The position numbers and the translations under genes are program-made. 64,000 nucleotides of DNA, taken from Drosophila persimilis. Taxonomy: Eukaryota; Arthropoda; Insecta; Diptera; Drosophilidae. This document shows, in pieces, positions 31,452-43,503 of the stretch. Below the pieces are notes generated by a model. That model did no database searches. It had not been told where the DNA came from and saw only the letters and a list, made by a program, of their open reading frames with translations. The stretch lies in assembly GCF_003286085.1 (NCBI RefSeq), contig NW_020825712.1:1-64000 (forward strand), given 5' to 3'. The stretch's first letter is position 1, and every line of letters starts with the position of its first letter.

Positions 31452-31644
31452 TGGCGCCCCCGGGTGGACGTGCAAATTAAACGTATTAATTAAAAGTGGA
31501 AGACAAAAGTGACAGTGACACAGTGGAGAATAGATCAATAACCAAAATCTATTATACCTACATGTATGTACATGCATATGTGCTGCAGCTAAATTTCCAA
31601 ATTGACCGCGACGTGTGTGCAAAGAATTCAACAAAATAAACTAA
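31452..31644 (+). other. Primer-binding site and leader 1 of BEL/Pao
   Basis: As at 29009. Together with 32771 onward it forms a single leader split by the Helitron at 31645. It lies just outside the right arm of the inverted repeat. Confidence 0.75.
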
Positions 31645-32770
31645 ACGAGGGAGAACGTTGTGAGTTGCTGCGGACACCGCAACTCTACAGTTATACCCGA
31701 TACTAAGTCAGTATGGCTCTCCTCCGGCAGACGCCGCTAATATTAAACGACACGACAAAGAGTGCGTGCGAGAGAGACAGAAAATCAGTCTGAGCGTGAC
31801 GTCGGGCGCTGCGTAGCCAGTGCAAATTGATTTGTTCCTTTTGGCTATAAAAATGATCTGATCTGATCCAGATTCAGCAATCTGATAGATATGGTCATTC
31901 TCTATGATTCTGCGTTTTTAGTTTTCTCGAATCTGCAATATTGTGGATGCAACTTATTCTCGTCCTTTGTGGGGGCGGAAGGGGGTGGGGCGAAATTCTG
32001 AGATATACGTTTTATAGTGAGATCTAACAAAAGTGCGGATACCAAATTTGGTTACTCTAGCCTTAATAGTCTCTGAGATTTGTGGATGCCCCAGATTTTC
32101 GTCCTTTGCGGGGGCGGAAGGGGGTGTGGCTAAATTTTGACATAAAACGGTCAAGGTCCGATATCACAGGAGTGTGGATACCAAATTTGGTTGCTCTAGC
32201 TCTTATAGGTTCTGAGATCCTTGAACTCATATTTTGCAATTGGCAAAACCGACCATGAAACCTGTGTGTTAGAGAGAGACAGAGCGAGAAAGAATGAAAT
32301 TGTTTTCTTGATTCTGGCTATAATAATTATACGATCTGGTTGAGATTTTACACTCTAGAACATATAGTCATCCTCTACGATTCTGCGTTTTTGGTTTTAT
32401 CGTATCGTCGAAAAATGTGGATGCCACAGATTTTCGTCCTTTGTGGGGGCGAAAGTGGGCGAAGTTTTGAAATAATTTTATAGCTGTGACATATCACAGA
32501 AGTCTGGATCCAAAACATCGTTGCTCTAGCTCTTATAGTCTTTGAGCATTGGGCGCTGAAGGGGACGGACAGACGGACGGACGGACGGACGGACGGACGG
32601 ACGGACAGACGGACAGACAGACATTGCTCAATCGACTCGGCTATTGATGCTGATCAAGAATATATACATATAATTTATGGGGTCGGAAACGATTCCTTCT
32701 GGACGTTACACACATCCACTTTTACCACAAATCTAATATACCCCAATACTCATTTTGAGTATCGGGTATA
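31645..32770 (-). mobile_element. Helitron, subtype I, nested in BEL/Pao leader
   Basis: Complete, with a GGAC-rich microsatellite at 32572-32622. Five bases of GGCGGGGCG are lost near 32459 compared with the left-arm partner. Leader 1 ends AAACTAA on one side and leader 2 begins AAAAATCACCGCG on the other. The GA-rich stretches at 31763-31780 and 32269-32292 are described under findings. Confidence 0.93.
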
Positions 32771-33398
32771 AAAAATCACCGCGTCGGTCGTGCAATACCC
32801 TGTCTGCAGCTATATACAAAAGGAGATATATATACCATCTACCAAAGGAGATCCAAGTGGAGCATCCAGCATCAGAAGAGGAGATTACAGCACCTGGAAT
32901 TTCCAATCTTATCAAGAGGTATTTGTGCAAAAAATTGAAAGCTCGAGTGAAGACGAAAAGATTAAAAAACTCGCAATTATTGTCTTGTGCTGAAACAATT
33001 GCACCTCGCTTTCAATTCTTGGCACATACATACGTATGACATAGTAGAGCTAGATTGCATGCTGTAGTTAGAGTTGAGCATAGATATTAATACTTAATTA
33101 ATATATACATATGTACATCTAACCCTGTTGGACGCAATAACTACACATATATGTAACTCATTTTAACTGCAATCGCTGTCACCCCTTTCCCCTTACTCGT
33201 TTTCGTTGTGTCAAATATATGTAAAGTTGGGTCGTTGGCCAAGCACGCATACCAATACGCAGCTGCAGCGGTGAATTTTTTCGTCTCGCTTTCGCTCCTC
33301 ACCGTTGCTTATCGTTGTTCTTTTGTTTGGCGCGCTTGATCCAAACCAAACACCAAGTGACGCGCTACCCTGTTTTCGTCGGGTATATTCGTTTGGTG
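32771..33398 (+). other. BEL/Pao leader 2 with LINE target duplication, right arm
   Basis: Begins AAAAATCACCGCGTCGG. Bases 33387-33398 (ATTCGTTTGGTG) are the left target duplication of the LINE. No gene is called. Confidence 0.82.
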
Positions 33399-33680
33399 AA
33401 GTCTCGAATCAACTTTCATAGAGATCGGTTGTGTCGCGCTTGTGCAAAGTTGTTTTCTTTATTCTGGTTTAGCGGAGCATTCTCTTGTGTGCTAAAAATA
33501 GCATACATCATAAATTCGGGTGCTGCTTCGTGCGGTGTCGGCAATTGGACAAAAACAAAAAACACATTTGTGAACGTTTTTACAACTTTATTCACTGCCC
33601 TTCGGGCAAGACATTCCCCTCAGTCTGCGCACAGCCGCACAAGAGGGGCAATAAAAACTTCGCTTATCAGCTACGGTATA

Positions 33681-35560
33681 ATGAATGCGAATAGTTCATC
33701 TGACTCTCGGCTTAGAAATAAGCGGACTGATCATGAGAGAATGCTTCTAATATCAGGCAAATTACCTTGTGAGATTCGTGCTGAGTACCGTTCAGAGGCT
33801 GAACGCTCTACATGCACAGAAACCACAACAACAGTAACATTCACTAGTGCCACCAACAACACCACCTACACCATGGCAACTGCTACAATAAGCAGTATCT
33901 GCCCTGCACTAAGCTTTGATAGCCAAGAAAACTCCATATCCACATGCCCCGACGACACTGAGGCAAAAACACTTCGCACTGCTGCCGAACGACTTCTGGA
34001 TGCTCAAAAACGGAGAACGGGCAAAAGAAAAAACGAGCAGACTTTGTCATCCTATCCTAAATCTAAACGAGGGAGCGGCGGCCGGGACCTGGGCGTGTCC
34101 CCCACTACAAGCCAACAGGCAAACACCAACAACAGATTTGCCATTCTTGACACGAACATCCCAAGTGATAGTAATAATGAGGAAGTTCGGATGAATGTAG
34201 ATGCAGACGCTGGAAATGACCAAATGGATGAACACCTTTATGAAGCAGTTAATACAGACCAGTGTCTTCAAGGTGAATCAGCGAGCTCTGGTAATCAGCT
34301 TAAAGGCCCTCCAAAACCACCGCAAATAGTTGTCAATATTAGCAACTTAAATGACTTATTTGATGTCATAAAGGACGTTGCAAATTTGAATAACGTTGTC
34401 GTCAAAGCTAACCAGGGGGAAACGGTCAGAATCCTCCCCAAAGACAGTGATACCTATAGAGAAATTGTGGATCGTTTCGATGCCACACATACCAATTGCA
34501 GACTGAAAAGCCTCATAGAATTGTTGTAAGAGACCTACATCATAGCACCCTAAACAATGATATTACCGCCGGATTTAAAATGTTGGGCTTCGAGGTCCTT
34601 CACATCCATAATCCAAGCTCAAGGACTAACAAGGACGAAAAACTTAATATTTTTTTCATTAATATTAAGCCTTGTGCAAAAATTAACGAAATTTACCAAG
34701 TCAAGACCCTTTGCCGCCAAAAAATAAGGATTGAAAGGATGCGAAAATCCACAGAGATTGCTCAATGTCGTCGATGCCAGGATTTCGGCCACACAGCCAA
34801 ATACTGCCGCCGGCATCACAACTGTGCCAGATGCGGTGAAAATCACCAAACCTCACAATGCACACGCCCCCTAGATGCACAGCCAACCTGCATTCACTGC
34901 TCTGGAAGCCATATGGCCAGTTATAAAGGATGCCAATGGTATCAGGAGTTACTACGCCGATCAATGGGCTCCGCAAAGAAGGCAATTAATACGCACAGGA
35001 CGGGTCATGTCCCCTTAAATAATTAAGTGGCATATGCTTACTCTACCACACTTCCTGGAGACCAGCAACAGTTTCCTACCTTGCAGTCTAGTCACAAAAA
35101 GGGGGCTAATAGACCAACAATACAGCAGCACCAGCGAAATATTGTTCAGCACCAACCTTTGGTAGGCACTAGAAGTAATACAGGAGCCTCCTATGCTGCC
35201 GTAGCAAATGGTAATTCAAATGCAATACCTGCTACACCTGCTCAGCGTCGTGTTCATAGTCTACAAGCGCATCAGCCACAAGGATTGAATAACCAGCAAC
35301 AGAATTCATATGAAGTCCAGGCACTGCTACAACAACAGCAGACATAATTTCAACAATGGCAACAACAGCTCCAACAGCAGCAGCAGCAGCAGTTTCTTAT
35401 GTGGCTACAGCAACAGCAGCAAGAACAGCAGCAGCATAATAGTCAAGCCAATCAACGCCTTGAAAAACTCGAAAAAATGGTTTTTGAATTGGCCAACACG
35501 ATTAAGCAATGGGCTGGATCTAATCTTCAGCTCCAGAAGAACGTTTCAGCATCTCAATGA
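33681..35560 (+). pseudogene. LINE ORF1 gag-like protein (right arm)
   Basis: Same organisation as the left copy: Ser/Thr-rich N-terminus, frameshift near 34490, RIVVRDLHH region, three CCHC knuckles (34760-34935) and a poly-Gln tail. It carries two in-frame stops, TAA at 35024 after LNN (absent from the left arm) and TAA at 35345. The natural stop TGA at 35558 overlaps the ORF2 ATG at 35557, the usual coupling in jockey-like LINEs. Confidence 0.88.
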
Positions 35561-38275
35561 ACCCACTAAAGGTTCTCATCTGGAATGCTAACGGCATTTC
35601 ACGAAAAGCAAAAGAGGTTGAGCTCTTCGCGCACAAGAATAGCGTTGACATTCTTCTTTTGACGGAGATCAGAATTAAAAGAGGGGCAGCTGTTAAAATA
35701 CATGGATATGCCTTCTATCCAGCCTTCAAGCCATCGCGGAATAATAATAGCGTTGATGGAGTTGCGGTTTTAGTTAAGACTTCGCTTCGTCATTTTCCAC
35801 AAAGGGTCATTGAGACACGCAGCATGCAAATGTCAGCAGTAAAAGTAGCCACAGGACTGGGCGATGTGGAGTTCAGCGCCATTTACTGCCCTCCTAGAGT
35901 CAGGATTGAGGAAAGACATTACATCGATGCACTCCGTGCTTGCGGGCAAAGGTATTTGGTTGGTGGTGACTGGAATGCCCGACACTGGCTGTGGGGAGAC
36001 ACTTACAATTCCCCTAGGGGGCGAGAGCTAGCGGAAGCCATCTCTGCTACGCGCTAAGATCCTTGCAACTGGGTCACCAACCAGGTACCCATATGTACTC
36101 AATCACACGCCGTCCTGCATAGACTTCGCAGTACATCATGGTATTCCGGATTCTCGAGCAACAATAATTCAGAGCTGGGATCTGGACTCCGACCATCTGG
36201 CCTTAGTCATCAGCATTAAAACAGATGGCATTATAGAAAATCCAAGCCCTCATCTAGTCACCAAGCACACTGATCTGCTCGCATTTAGGCAACATTTGGA
36301 GAGGTCGATTCAACTGAACGTCTCGCTAAACTCTGAGGAAGATATCGAGATGGCTGTAGACAACATCACAGAGAGTATACACATGGCTGCTGCTGCCTCA
36401 ACGCCCTCGCATCCTCCGACAAGCGCCGCCTATGGAATAGTTCTTACAAGAGAGGCCAGAGAGCTTTTGTCACAAAAAAGGAGACTTCGAAGACGCGCAA
36501 TCCGATCTCAAGACCCATGGGACCGAACTCTATGGAACCGGGCTGCCAAGCAACTTCGAAACACCCTGAGAGAACTTCGAAGCAACTTCTTTGAACAAAA
36601 GCTTGCTTCCATGGATTACACCGTGGATGCTGGATATTCGCTTTGGAAGACCACTAAGTCTCTTAAGAGACAACCGTTCAGACAGATTCCCATCCGGTGT
36701 CCCAACGGTGAACTTGCTAGAAACGAAGAAGAGCAGGCCAATTCGTTTGCACATCATTTAGGGGACAGGTTCACCCATTACCAATTCGCCACGGAGGCGC
36801 AGTACAAAGAGACAAAAGATAGTCTGCAAACACCTCTACAAATGGCCTTACCCATTAAACCAGCCAGGGCTGAGGAGATTGTTGAAGTCATCAAGTCCCT
36901 ACCGAGGAAGAAGGCTCCTGGCATTGACAGAGTGTGCAATTCCACACTGAAAGCATTGCCTACTCGGGCGATACTCTACATAGTGCTCATTTTTAACGCC
37001 ATGTTAAGGATGCAGTTTTTCCCTAAGCAGTGGAAGATAGCAACAATCCTGATGATCCATAAGCCTGGAAAACCGGAGGACGACCCTGAGTCGTATCGGC
37101 CAATAAGTCTCTTGTCTTCCTTATCGAAGGTCTGGGAAAGGCTTCTTGCCAATCGTCTTGGTGGCATCATCAAGGAATGCGGTATCTTGCCGGATCACCA
37201 GTTTGGCTTTCGGGAGGGACACGGCACAGTGGAGCAAGTCCACAGATTGGCAGGACACATCCTACAGGCCTATGATGATCTAGAATACTGCAATGCAGTC
37301 TTTATTGATATGCAGCAAGCCTTCGATAGAGTTTGGCATATCGGCCTACTGAGCAAAATTAAAAAACTGTTCCCAGCACCATACTACGGTGTCCTACGAT
37401 CATACTTGGAAGGACGTCAGTTTATGGTCAGGTTCAGGAACACACATTCAACACCTTGCCAAATGAGAGCTGGAGTTCCACAGGGCAGCGTCCTTGGCCC
37501 GCTGCTTTACTCTATCTATGTATACTGCAGATCTACCCTCCCCAAGCGAGCAACATATGGAGGCCCCCCGTAAGGCTCTGCTTGCTACCTACGCGGACGA
37601 TATAGCACTGCTCTACAGCTCCAAGTGCCGCCTTGAGGCAGCAGATGGTCTCCAAGAGTACCTCTACTCTTTGGCAGCTTGGTGCAAAAGATGGAATTTA
37701 AAAGTCAACCCACTGAAGACCACCAATCCATGCTTCACCCTGAAAGCGCTCATAGACCCCCACCCATAAAGCTTGAAGGCGTAACTTTGGACCAACCAGA
37801 GCAAGCAAAGTATCTCGGTATCACCCTTGATAAGCGTCTTACTTTTGGTCCACACTTGAAAGCTACGGCTCGTAAATGTGGGCAAAGAATGCAGCAATTG
37901 CGGTGGCTGATTAACAGAAGAAGCACCATGTCACTGAGAGCCAAAAGAGCAGTTTATGTACACTGTGTAGCCCCGATCTGGCTCTACGGTGTGCAGATTT
38001 GGGGTATAGCTGCCAAATCGAACTATAAACGGATACAGGTCTTGCAGAATCGCGCCATGAGGCAAATAACGAACTGCCCTTGGTACGTGCGCGGCTCCAC
38101 CCTACATCGGGATTTGAATCTGCATACAGTAGAGGAGCAGATTGGAAGGCACACCAGCAGATACAGTGACAGGCCAATTAGACACCATAGTATGCTCGCC
38201 AGACGATTACTACCTGCCAGGCCTTTGAGGCGGTTGAAGAGATTGGGTTTTGCCAAAACTATTGGCCAACTCTAA
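35557..38275 (+). pseudogene. LINE ORF2: endonuclease and reverse transcriptase (right arm)
   Basis: The endonuclease begins MNPLKVLIWNANGI. A frame break at about 36055 separates it from its own C-terminal end, which reads on as SCIDFAVHHGI and SDHLALVIS in another frame. RT motifs: RKKAPGIDRV (36907), YRPISLLS (37096), FIDMQQAF (37303), GVPQGSVLGP (37475) and YADD (37590-37601). The frame breaks between the last two at about 37525, and again near 37750. The C-terminal region is Arg-rich. Dead as an enzyme source. Confidence 0.9.
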
Positions 38276-38445
38276 GTTTCCCTCCCAATATTATAATATT
38301 ACTTTTTTTATTATTACTATATACTATACTATATTATATCTCTATAAGTCCTCTTGCATAAAGCAATAGGTTTGGTCTCCTTAATACTATTTACCTGGGT
38401 TGTTAAGATACGATATATGCAATGTACGGATTCAACGCTTAATAA

Positions 38446-38473
<28 letters not shown>

Positions 38474-38476
<3 letters not shown>

Positions 38477-39116
38477 CGTTTGGTGTCAGTAGGATCCAAC
38501 TATCAATTAAGACAAAGTCGTGCCTCGCAAATCAATTTAGCGTCGATCGTTGTCGGTGCATACGTATACACAACATCCAATTACCCATTATTTCATTGAG
38601 TGTCTCGGCATTAAATACGATTATTAGAAACGATCTTTCGCCTTCAGTTGCTTGTATTGAGAATCAATATGACCTCAAAAGCCAACAATATCGCCCTTGA
38701 AGAGCTGAAGAAAAAGCGCAGTTGCCGTGTCAAAGGCATTCGTTTATTAGCGGACCGTTTAGAAGCGGGGGATATTCCGCTGGTATTGACGGAGCTCGAT
38801 TGCAGACTCGAAACGCTGATGCGTAGCATTGACACGGCACGCGAACTTCAAGAGAAGATTGAAGATATAGACATTGACGATGAATTTGGAGTCGAGTTGG
38901 AAGAACTCTCAATTTTCACAAAGGCAAAATTAATGTCTCTCATTTGCGCATTAAAGACAGCTGATGAGACAATACCGGCAGTACCAGCTTATGGTGGCCC
39001 ATCTCGTGCTCGCCTTCCGAAGTTAGCTCTGCCGCAGTTCAGCGGCAACTTTTCGGACTTTAAAAACTTCATAGGTTTATTTGAGACTCTAGTTCACAAT
39101 GACCAATGACCAAAGC
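38474..39116 (+). pseudogene. BEL/Pao leader remnant and truncated gag (right arm)
   Basis: 38474-38485 is the right LINE target duplication. Leader follows to 38668 and gag starts MTSKANN at 38669. The gag frame ends at the same gag/unit A join as in the left arm, with the doubled TGACCAA. One Val-to-Phe change (ELSIFTK) distinguishes this arm; the left arm and the copy at 45557 have Val. Confidence 0.88.
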
Positions 39117-40147
39117 GGTCGTTTGACCGCGTCTCGACTCATACTACATAAACTTTAAAATTTTAGAATCCCGTGACTCTACAGGGAGCTAACTCCGAAA
39201 ACAACAATTTGCATATTCCGATCATATCCGAAATGAAATGGCACAATCATACATAGGGCGTTCTCGAAAGTACTAGGGACTTTCGTCGGGGTGTTCCAAA
39301 AATATCGCGGGCGTGAGGTCTTGAGATGGAAGTCGACACACACAATTTTGTACCCACCCTTCCATGATTTCCAGTGGTGCGAAATGTTCTGGAAATCCCT
39401 AATATTCTCACCCTACCCCCTTACGTCACCATGTCACCAGGAAATTAGAAGTCTACTCCATATTCATGGCTGACAAAATTCAATATATTTCTTTGGACTT
39501 AATACTAGACATGTGGCTACATCATCAAAACCGAGCGAACAAGTGTTTCACTACCGGAAAGAACACAAGTCTTTAATTAACCAGTAGGCAAATCAAGGGA
39601 AAGAAATTAATGGAAATGGAAAAATATAAGGCTTAATCTCTAAAGGAGAAAGAGAAACGTTGTAGATATTTATAGAGGTATGTATATATAAACGAGAGCG
39701 TATATGAATATAATATATGATATTAGAAATAAGGAAATTAAATATGTATAAAGAAAAAACGAAAAATTAAAAAATTATAAAAAGCCGAGAGGGTCATACC
39801 AGCGTACCGCCATGGTGAGCCAAAACGCAATTTAATTAAAAATAAAAAAACATTTTTATGGTTGTTGGTTTAAGGAGATTAAAAAAAAATTTTCTTTTTG
39901 TTTTGTTGTTAGTGTATTTGTCGGCTACGTTTCAATGCATTACAAAAATGCATGGAAAGCGAGCACTGCCAGCTTAAAGCAGAATTGGCAACTACGAGAA
40001 CGAAAAGCTTCGAGCGTGAGGAACGCAAGCGTTTCGCTCTCTTATCAGCAGCGGCTGGCCGCTGCGCATGCCTTTTACGATTTTACGAATTCAGGCGCAA
40101 AAGAGAACAAGGAAATTGGGTCACTTACAGCTTCAATACAGTAAAAA
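39117..40147 (+). repeat. Unit A, fourth copy
   Basis: Opens GGTCGTTTGACCGCG immediately after gag and ends CAGTAAAAA before a Helitron. It shows several changes in 39985-40040 that the other three copies do not, so gene conversion, if any, has not covered the whole arm. Confidence 0.82.
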
Positions 40148-41270
40148 ACGAGGGGGAACGTTGTGAGTTGCTGCGGACACCGCAACTCTAGAGTTATACC
40201 CGATACTAAGTCAGTATGGCTCTCCTCCGGCAGACGCCGCTAATATTAAACGACACGACAAAGAGTGCGTGCGAGAGAGACAAAAAATCAGTCTGAGCGT
40301 GACGTCGGGCGCTGCGTAGCCACTAAAAATTGATTTGTTTCCTTTGGCTATAAAAATGATCTAATCTGATCCAGATTCAGCAATCTGATAGATATGGTCG
40401 GTATCTATGATTCTGCGTTTTTAGTTTTCTCAAATCTGCAATATTGTGGATGCAACAGATTTTCGTCCTTTGTGGGGGCGGAAGGGGGTGGGGCGAAATT
40501 TTGAGATAAAGGTTTTATAGTGAGATCTAACAGAAGTGCGGATACCAAATTTGGTTACTCTAGCTTTAATAGTCTCTGAGATCTGTGAATATCCCCAGAT
40601 TTGCATCCTTTGCGGGGGCGGAAGGGGGTGTGGCGAAATTTTGAAACAAACTCGTCTCGGTCCGATATATTAGGAGTGTGGATACCAAATTTGGTTGCTC
40701 TAGCTTTTATAGTCTCTGAGATCTAGGCGCTAATGTTTTACTCTAAGCAAAGCCGCCTATGCTACCTGTGTGTTAGAGAGAGACAGGGCGAGAAAAAATG
40801 AAATTGTTTTCTTGATGGTGGCTATAATAGTAATACGATCCAATTCAGATTCTGCAGTCTAAAAGATATGGTCATTCTCTACGATTCTGCGTTTTTTGTT
40901 TTCTCGTATCTTTAAAATTGTGGATGCCACAGATTTTCGCCCTTTGTGGGGGCGGAAGTGGGCGGGGCAAAGTTTTGAAATATTTTTGTAGCAGTGACAT
41001 ATCACAGAAGTCTGGATCCAAAACATCGTTGCTCTAGCTCTTATAGTCTTTGAGCATTAGGCGCTGAAGGGGACGGACAGACGGACAGACGGACAGACGG
41101 ACGGACGGACAGACGGACAGACAGACATGGCTCAATCGACTCGGCTATTGATGCTGATCAAGAATATATATACTTTATGGGGTCGGAAACGATTCCTTCT
41201 GGACGTTACACACATCCACTTTTACCACAAATCTAATATACCCCAATACTCATTTTGAGTATCGGGTATA
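40148..41270 (-). mobile_element. Helitron, subtype II, at the unit A site
   Basis: Complete monomer between CAGTAAAAA and ACAATCTCCAG. Carries the subtype II marks GACGAGTTTGTTTC and an AAGCAAAGCCGCCTATGCTA segment (40746). Confidence 0.92.
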
Positions 41271-41570
41271 ACAATCTCCAGTCAAGGGTGGGAGTTTGGT
41301 GTGGGGTGCAGAACTTTGTGAGAGCTGTGTACCGAGCTGGATACCAAATTGGTTTTTGGAATTGTAGCGCCATTTGGCGTATAATAATTGTTATTAGGAT
41401 CGTATTTTATGAAGTCTAGTGTAAGTTAGGCTAGGGCAAAGCAGGAGCGCAATATAAGCTCGCTCTCTCGCTCTTGGCGAATTCGCCCCACTTTGCAACC
41501 GTAGGTAAGATAGGCGCAGAAGAAATTGTTTGAATATATGAAGAGAAGTCGAGAAAAATCTATGAAAACG
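41271..41570 (+). repeat. Linker plus truncated BEL/Pao LTR (41363-41570)
   Basis: Linker as at 28609. The LTR keeps its first 208 bases and then stops at TATGAAAACG, joined to LINE sequence in the opposite orientation. Confidence 0.85.
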
Positions 41571-43002
41571 CGTCTATTAACACTCCACGTTCCCCATTCT
41601 CCCGTTCGCGGGGTATTTTCGGATCCAACAGCAGCAGCAGTCGGAGCTGCAGGTCCCACCCCAAAGGTTCCGGCGACAAGAATGGACCCAATGCGATGCA
41701 TGTAGGTTGAAGCATGTAGGTTGAAAATTCAGAGGACGGTGGGATGTAAGAGCACGATATAAATAGATTTATCGAGGAGAGTCGAAGCTTAACTACTATA
41801 ATTTCAATATTGTTATGAGCTTCGACAGAAAAAAGTTGGGATGTTATGTCAGAACGGACGATCCGATCTATAAATGGTAAATTTGTCAATAAGGATTTCA
41901 GAATCAGAGATTGAGGGATGAAGCCAGGTTTCGGAGAAAGCGATAATGTCGGCCTCAAAAGTTGCACTATCAGTATGTAACTTGTTGAGCTTGCTGCCCA
42001 AGCCACGAACGTTCTGATAGGCAATCTTTAACGTACTAGGGGAAGCTAGTTTTTTGCTACAGAAGATGTAGCAGACGGAGTTGCAGATGGAACAGATGGA
42101 GTTGGAAGAATACCTACTCGATGATCCGGGCTGGTGGGACGATTTGTAAAGAGGTGACAAATCGTATGCACCGGCCAGAAAGAGGGGTCGAGCAAACTAT
42201 TAACATGCTTATCAGGGACGAGAATTTTAAAAGAGGAGATGTTTCGCTTGACCTTGAAGTTAAATTTGGTACCTACGAGACCCGCAGAACTATCTATGTT
42301 GAGTTTAGACAATATAAAGTTTCGGACCATGACCTCCGAGCCGATGCCATGAGTCGAGAGACGAAAATAGGTTTTGAAGGAGCAACCGCAGTAAGAACAG
42401 ATAGAGGGGTCACAGAATTATTTGTTGAGACGGGAGCAGTGGACGTAGAGGTGTTAGTTGGGAAAGCAGTAGTTATGGGAGTTGAGGTTGCCGCTTCAAG
42501 TAGGACCACGGAAGCGCTTGCGACGGCTTCCTCGATGACATCCGGGCCGACGTCCTGGTCAGAACCATTATAACAAAGGTCCATGGCGTCAGAATTTATA
42601 AGTGACGGTGATCGAGATTGGGGTGCAGGTGATCCCGGGACTGGAAGAGAAACGACCGGATTAGAGATTGGCAAATAATTGGTAACCTTCTTTCGCTTTG
42701 GCGACTCAGTCAAAATTTTTAGATTTTTGAAATGAGACTCCATTGCATTTTGAATCCTGAGTTGAGCGCAGCGAATTCAGTATGAGTCTGTCTCATAAAA
42801 ACCCGCATGTCGTTCTCAATAGCTCTGCAGTCCCAACAGGTCCAGTTGAGACCGCAGCGAGTCTTTATGACGTCGACTACGCGTCCTCCAATTTGCCCAA
42901 AGTCGGCGCAAACAGTGTGTGCCATGTTATCACACAACAAGCAGAAGGTGAATGTTTGTCGTGTGGCAGCTGAGCGGCAGCGTTTATCACAACAAATACT
43001 CA
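41571..43002 (-). pseudogene. LINE fragment: PHD-finger ORF1 and start of endonuclease
   Basis: Minus strand. ORF1 begins with a PHD-like zinc finger (CCDKRC, CLLCDN, HTVC, WTCWDC; 42820-43000) and continues through a Ser/Thr/Pro-rich region and a conserved block with FNFKVKRNISSFKILVP (about 42270). The endonuclease follows with LKIAYQNVRGL and AFSETWLH (41900-42030), and a further piece with VVKLRLSSINLFISCSY in another frame. PHD-type ORF1 proteins are typical of the CR1 clade; that assignment is tentative. Frameshifts and loss of everything after the endonuclease make it a relic. It is squeezed between two BEL/Pao LTRs. Confidence 0.75.
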
Positions 43003-43310
43003 TGTAGCGCCATTTGGCGTATAATCATTGTTATTAGGATCGTAATTTATGAAGTCTAGTGTAAGTTAGGCTAGGGCAAAGCGGGAGCGCAATAAAAGCT
43101 CGCTCTCTCGCTCTTGGCGAATTCGCCCCGCTTTGCAACCGTAGGTAAGATAGGCGCAGAAGAAATTGTTTGAATATATGAAGAGAAGTCGAGAAAAATC
43201 TATGAAAACGAACGCACGCACTCCTTTTTTTTCGTCGTCGTAAAATACAAGTTTGCAGTCACCCAAGTTTTTCGGTCTCTTTATTTTAGAAAATCTATTC
43301 TAAATTTTCA
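43003..43310 (+). repeat. 5' LTR of the BEL/Pao element
   Basis: 308 bp, TGTAGCGCC to AAATTTTCA. It begins directly after the LINE fragment. Contains CAATAAAAGCTCGCTC, possibly promoter or poly(A) sequence. Confidence 0.9.
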
Positions 43311-43503
43311 TGGCGCCCCCGGGTGGACGTGCAAATTAAACGTATTAATTAAAAGTGGAAGACAAAAGTGACAGTGACACAGTGGAGAATAGATCAATAA
43401 CCAAAATCTATTATACCTACATGTATGTACATGCATATGTGCTGCAGCTAAATTGCCAAATTGACCGCGACGTGTGTGCAAAGAATTCAACAAAATAAAC
43501 TAA
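43311..43503 (+). other. Primer-binding site and leader 1
   Basis: TGGCGCCCCCGGGTGGACG at 43311 is the probable primer-binding site. The leader runs to AAACTAA at the Helitron. Confidence 0.78.

Larger units (their letters stand above)
33399..38473 (+). mobile_element. Jockey-clade LINE, full-length but disabled (right arm)
   Basis: 5075 bases between ATTCGTTTGGTG repeats (33387-33398 and 38474-38485). The 3' end is AATAATAAA followed by the A-run. It starts AAGTCTCGAATC, so it is probably full-length at the 5' end, with a 282-base 5' UTR. The pre-insertion sequence TTCGTTTGGTGTCAGTAGG is intact at 45208. Confidence 0.93.
31645..40147. repeat. Right arm of the 8.5-kb inverted repeat
   Basis: Mirror image of 14945-23452, 8503 against 8508 bases. 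Unlike the left arm, it continues outward on the leader 1 side with proper BEL/Pao leader and LTR, so this arm is the more natural context and the left arm is likelier to be the derived copy. The arms share the LINE insertion, the leader deletion and the gag/unit A join, none of which is in the related segment at 43504-46000. Unit A seems less well conserved than the rest. Confidence 0.92.
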
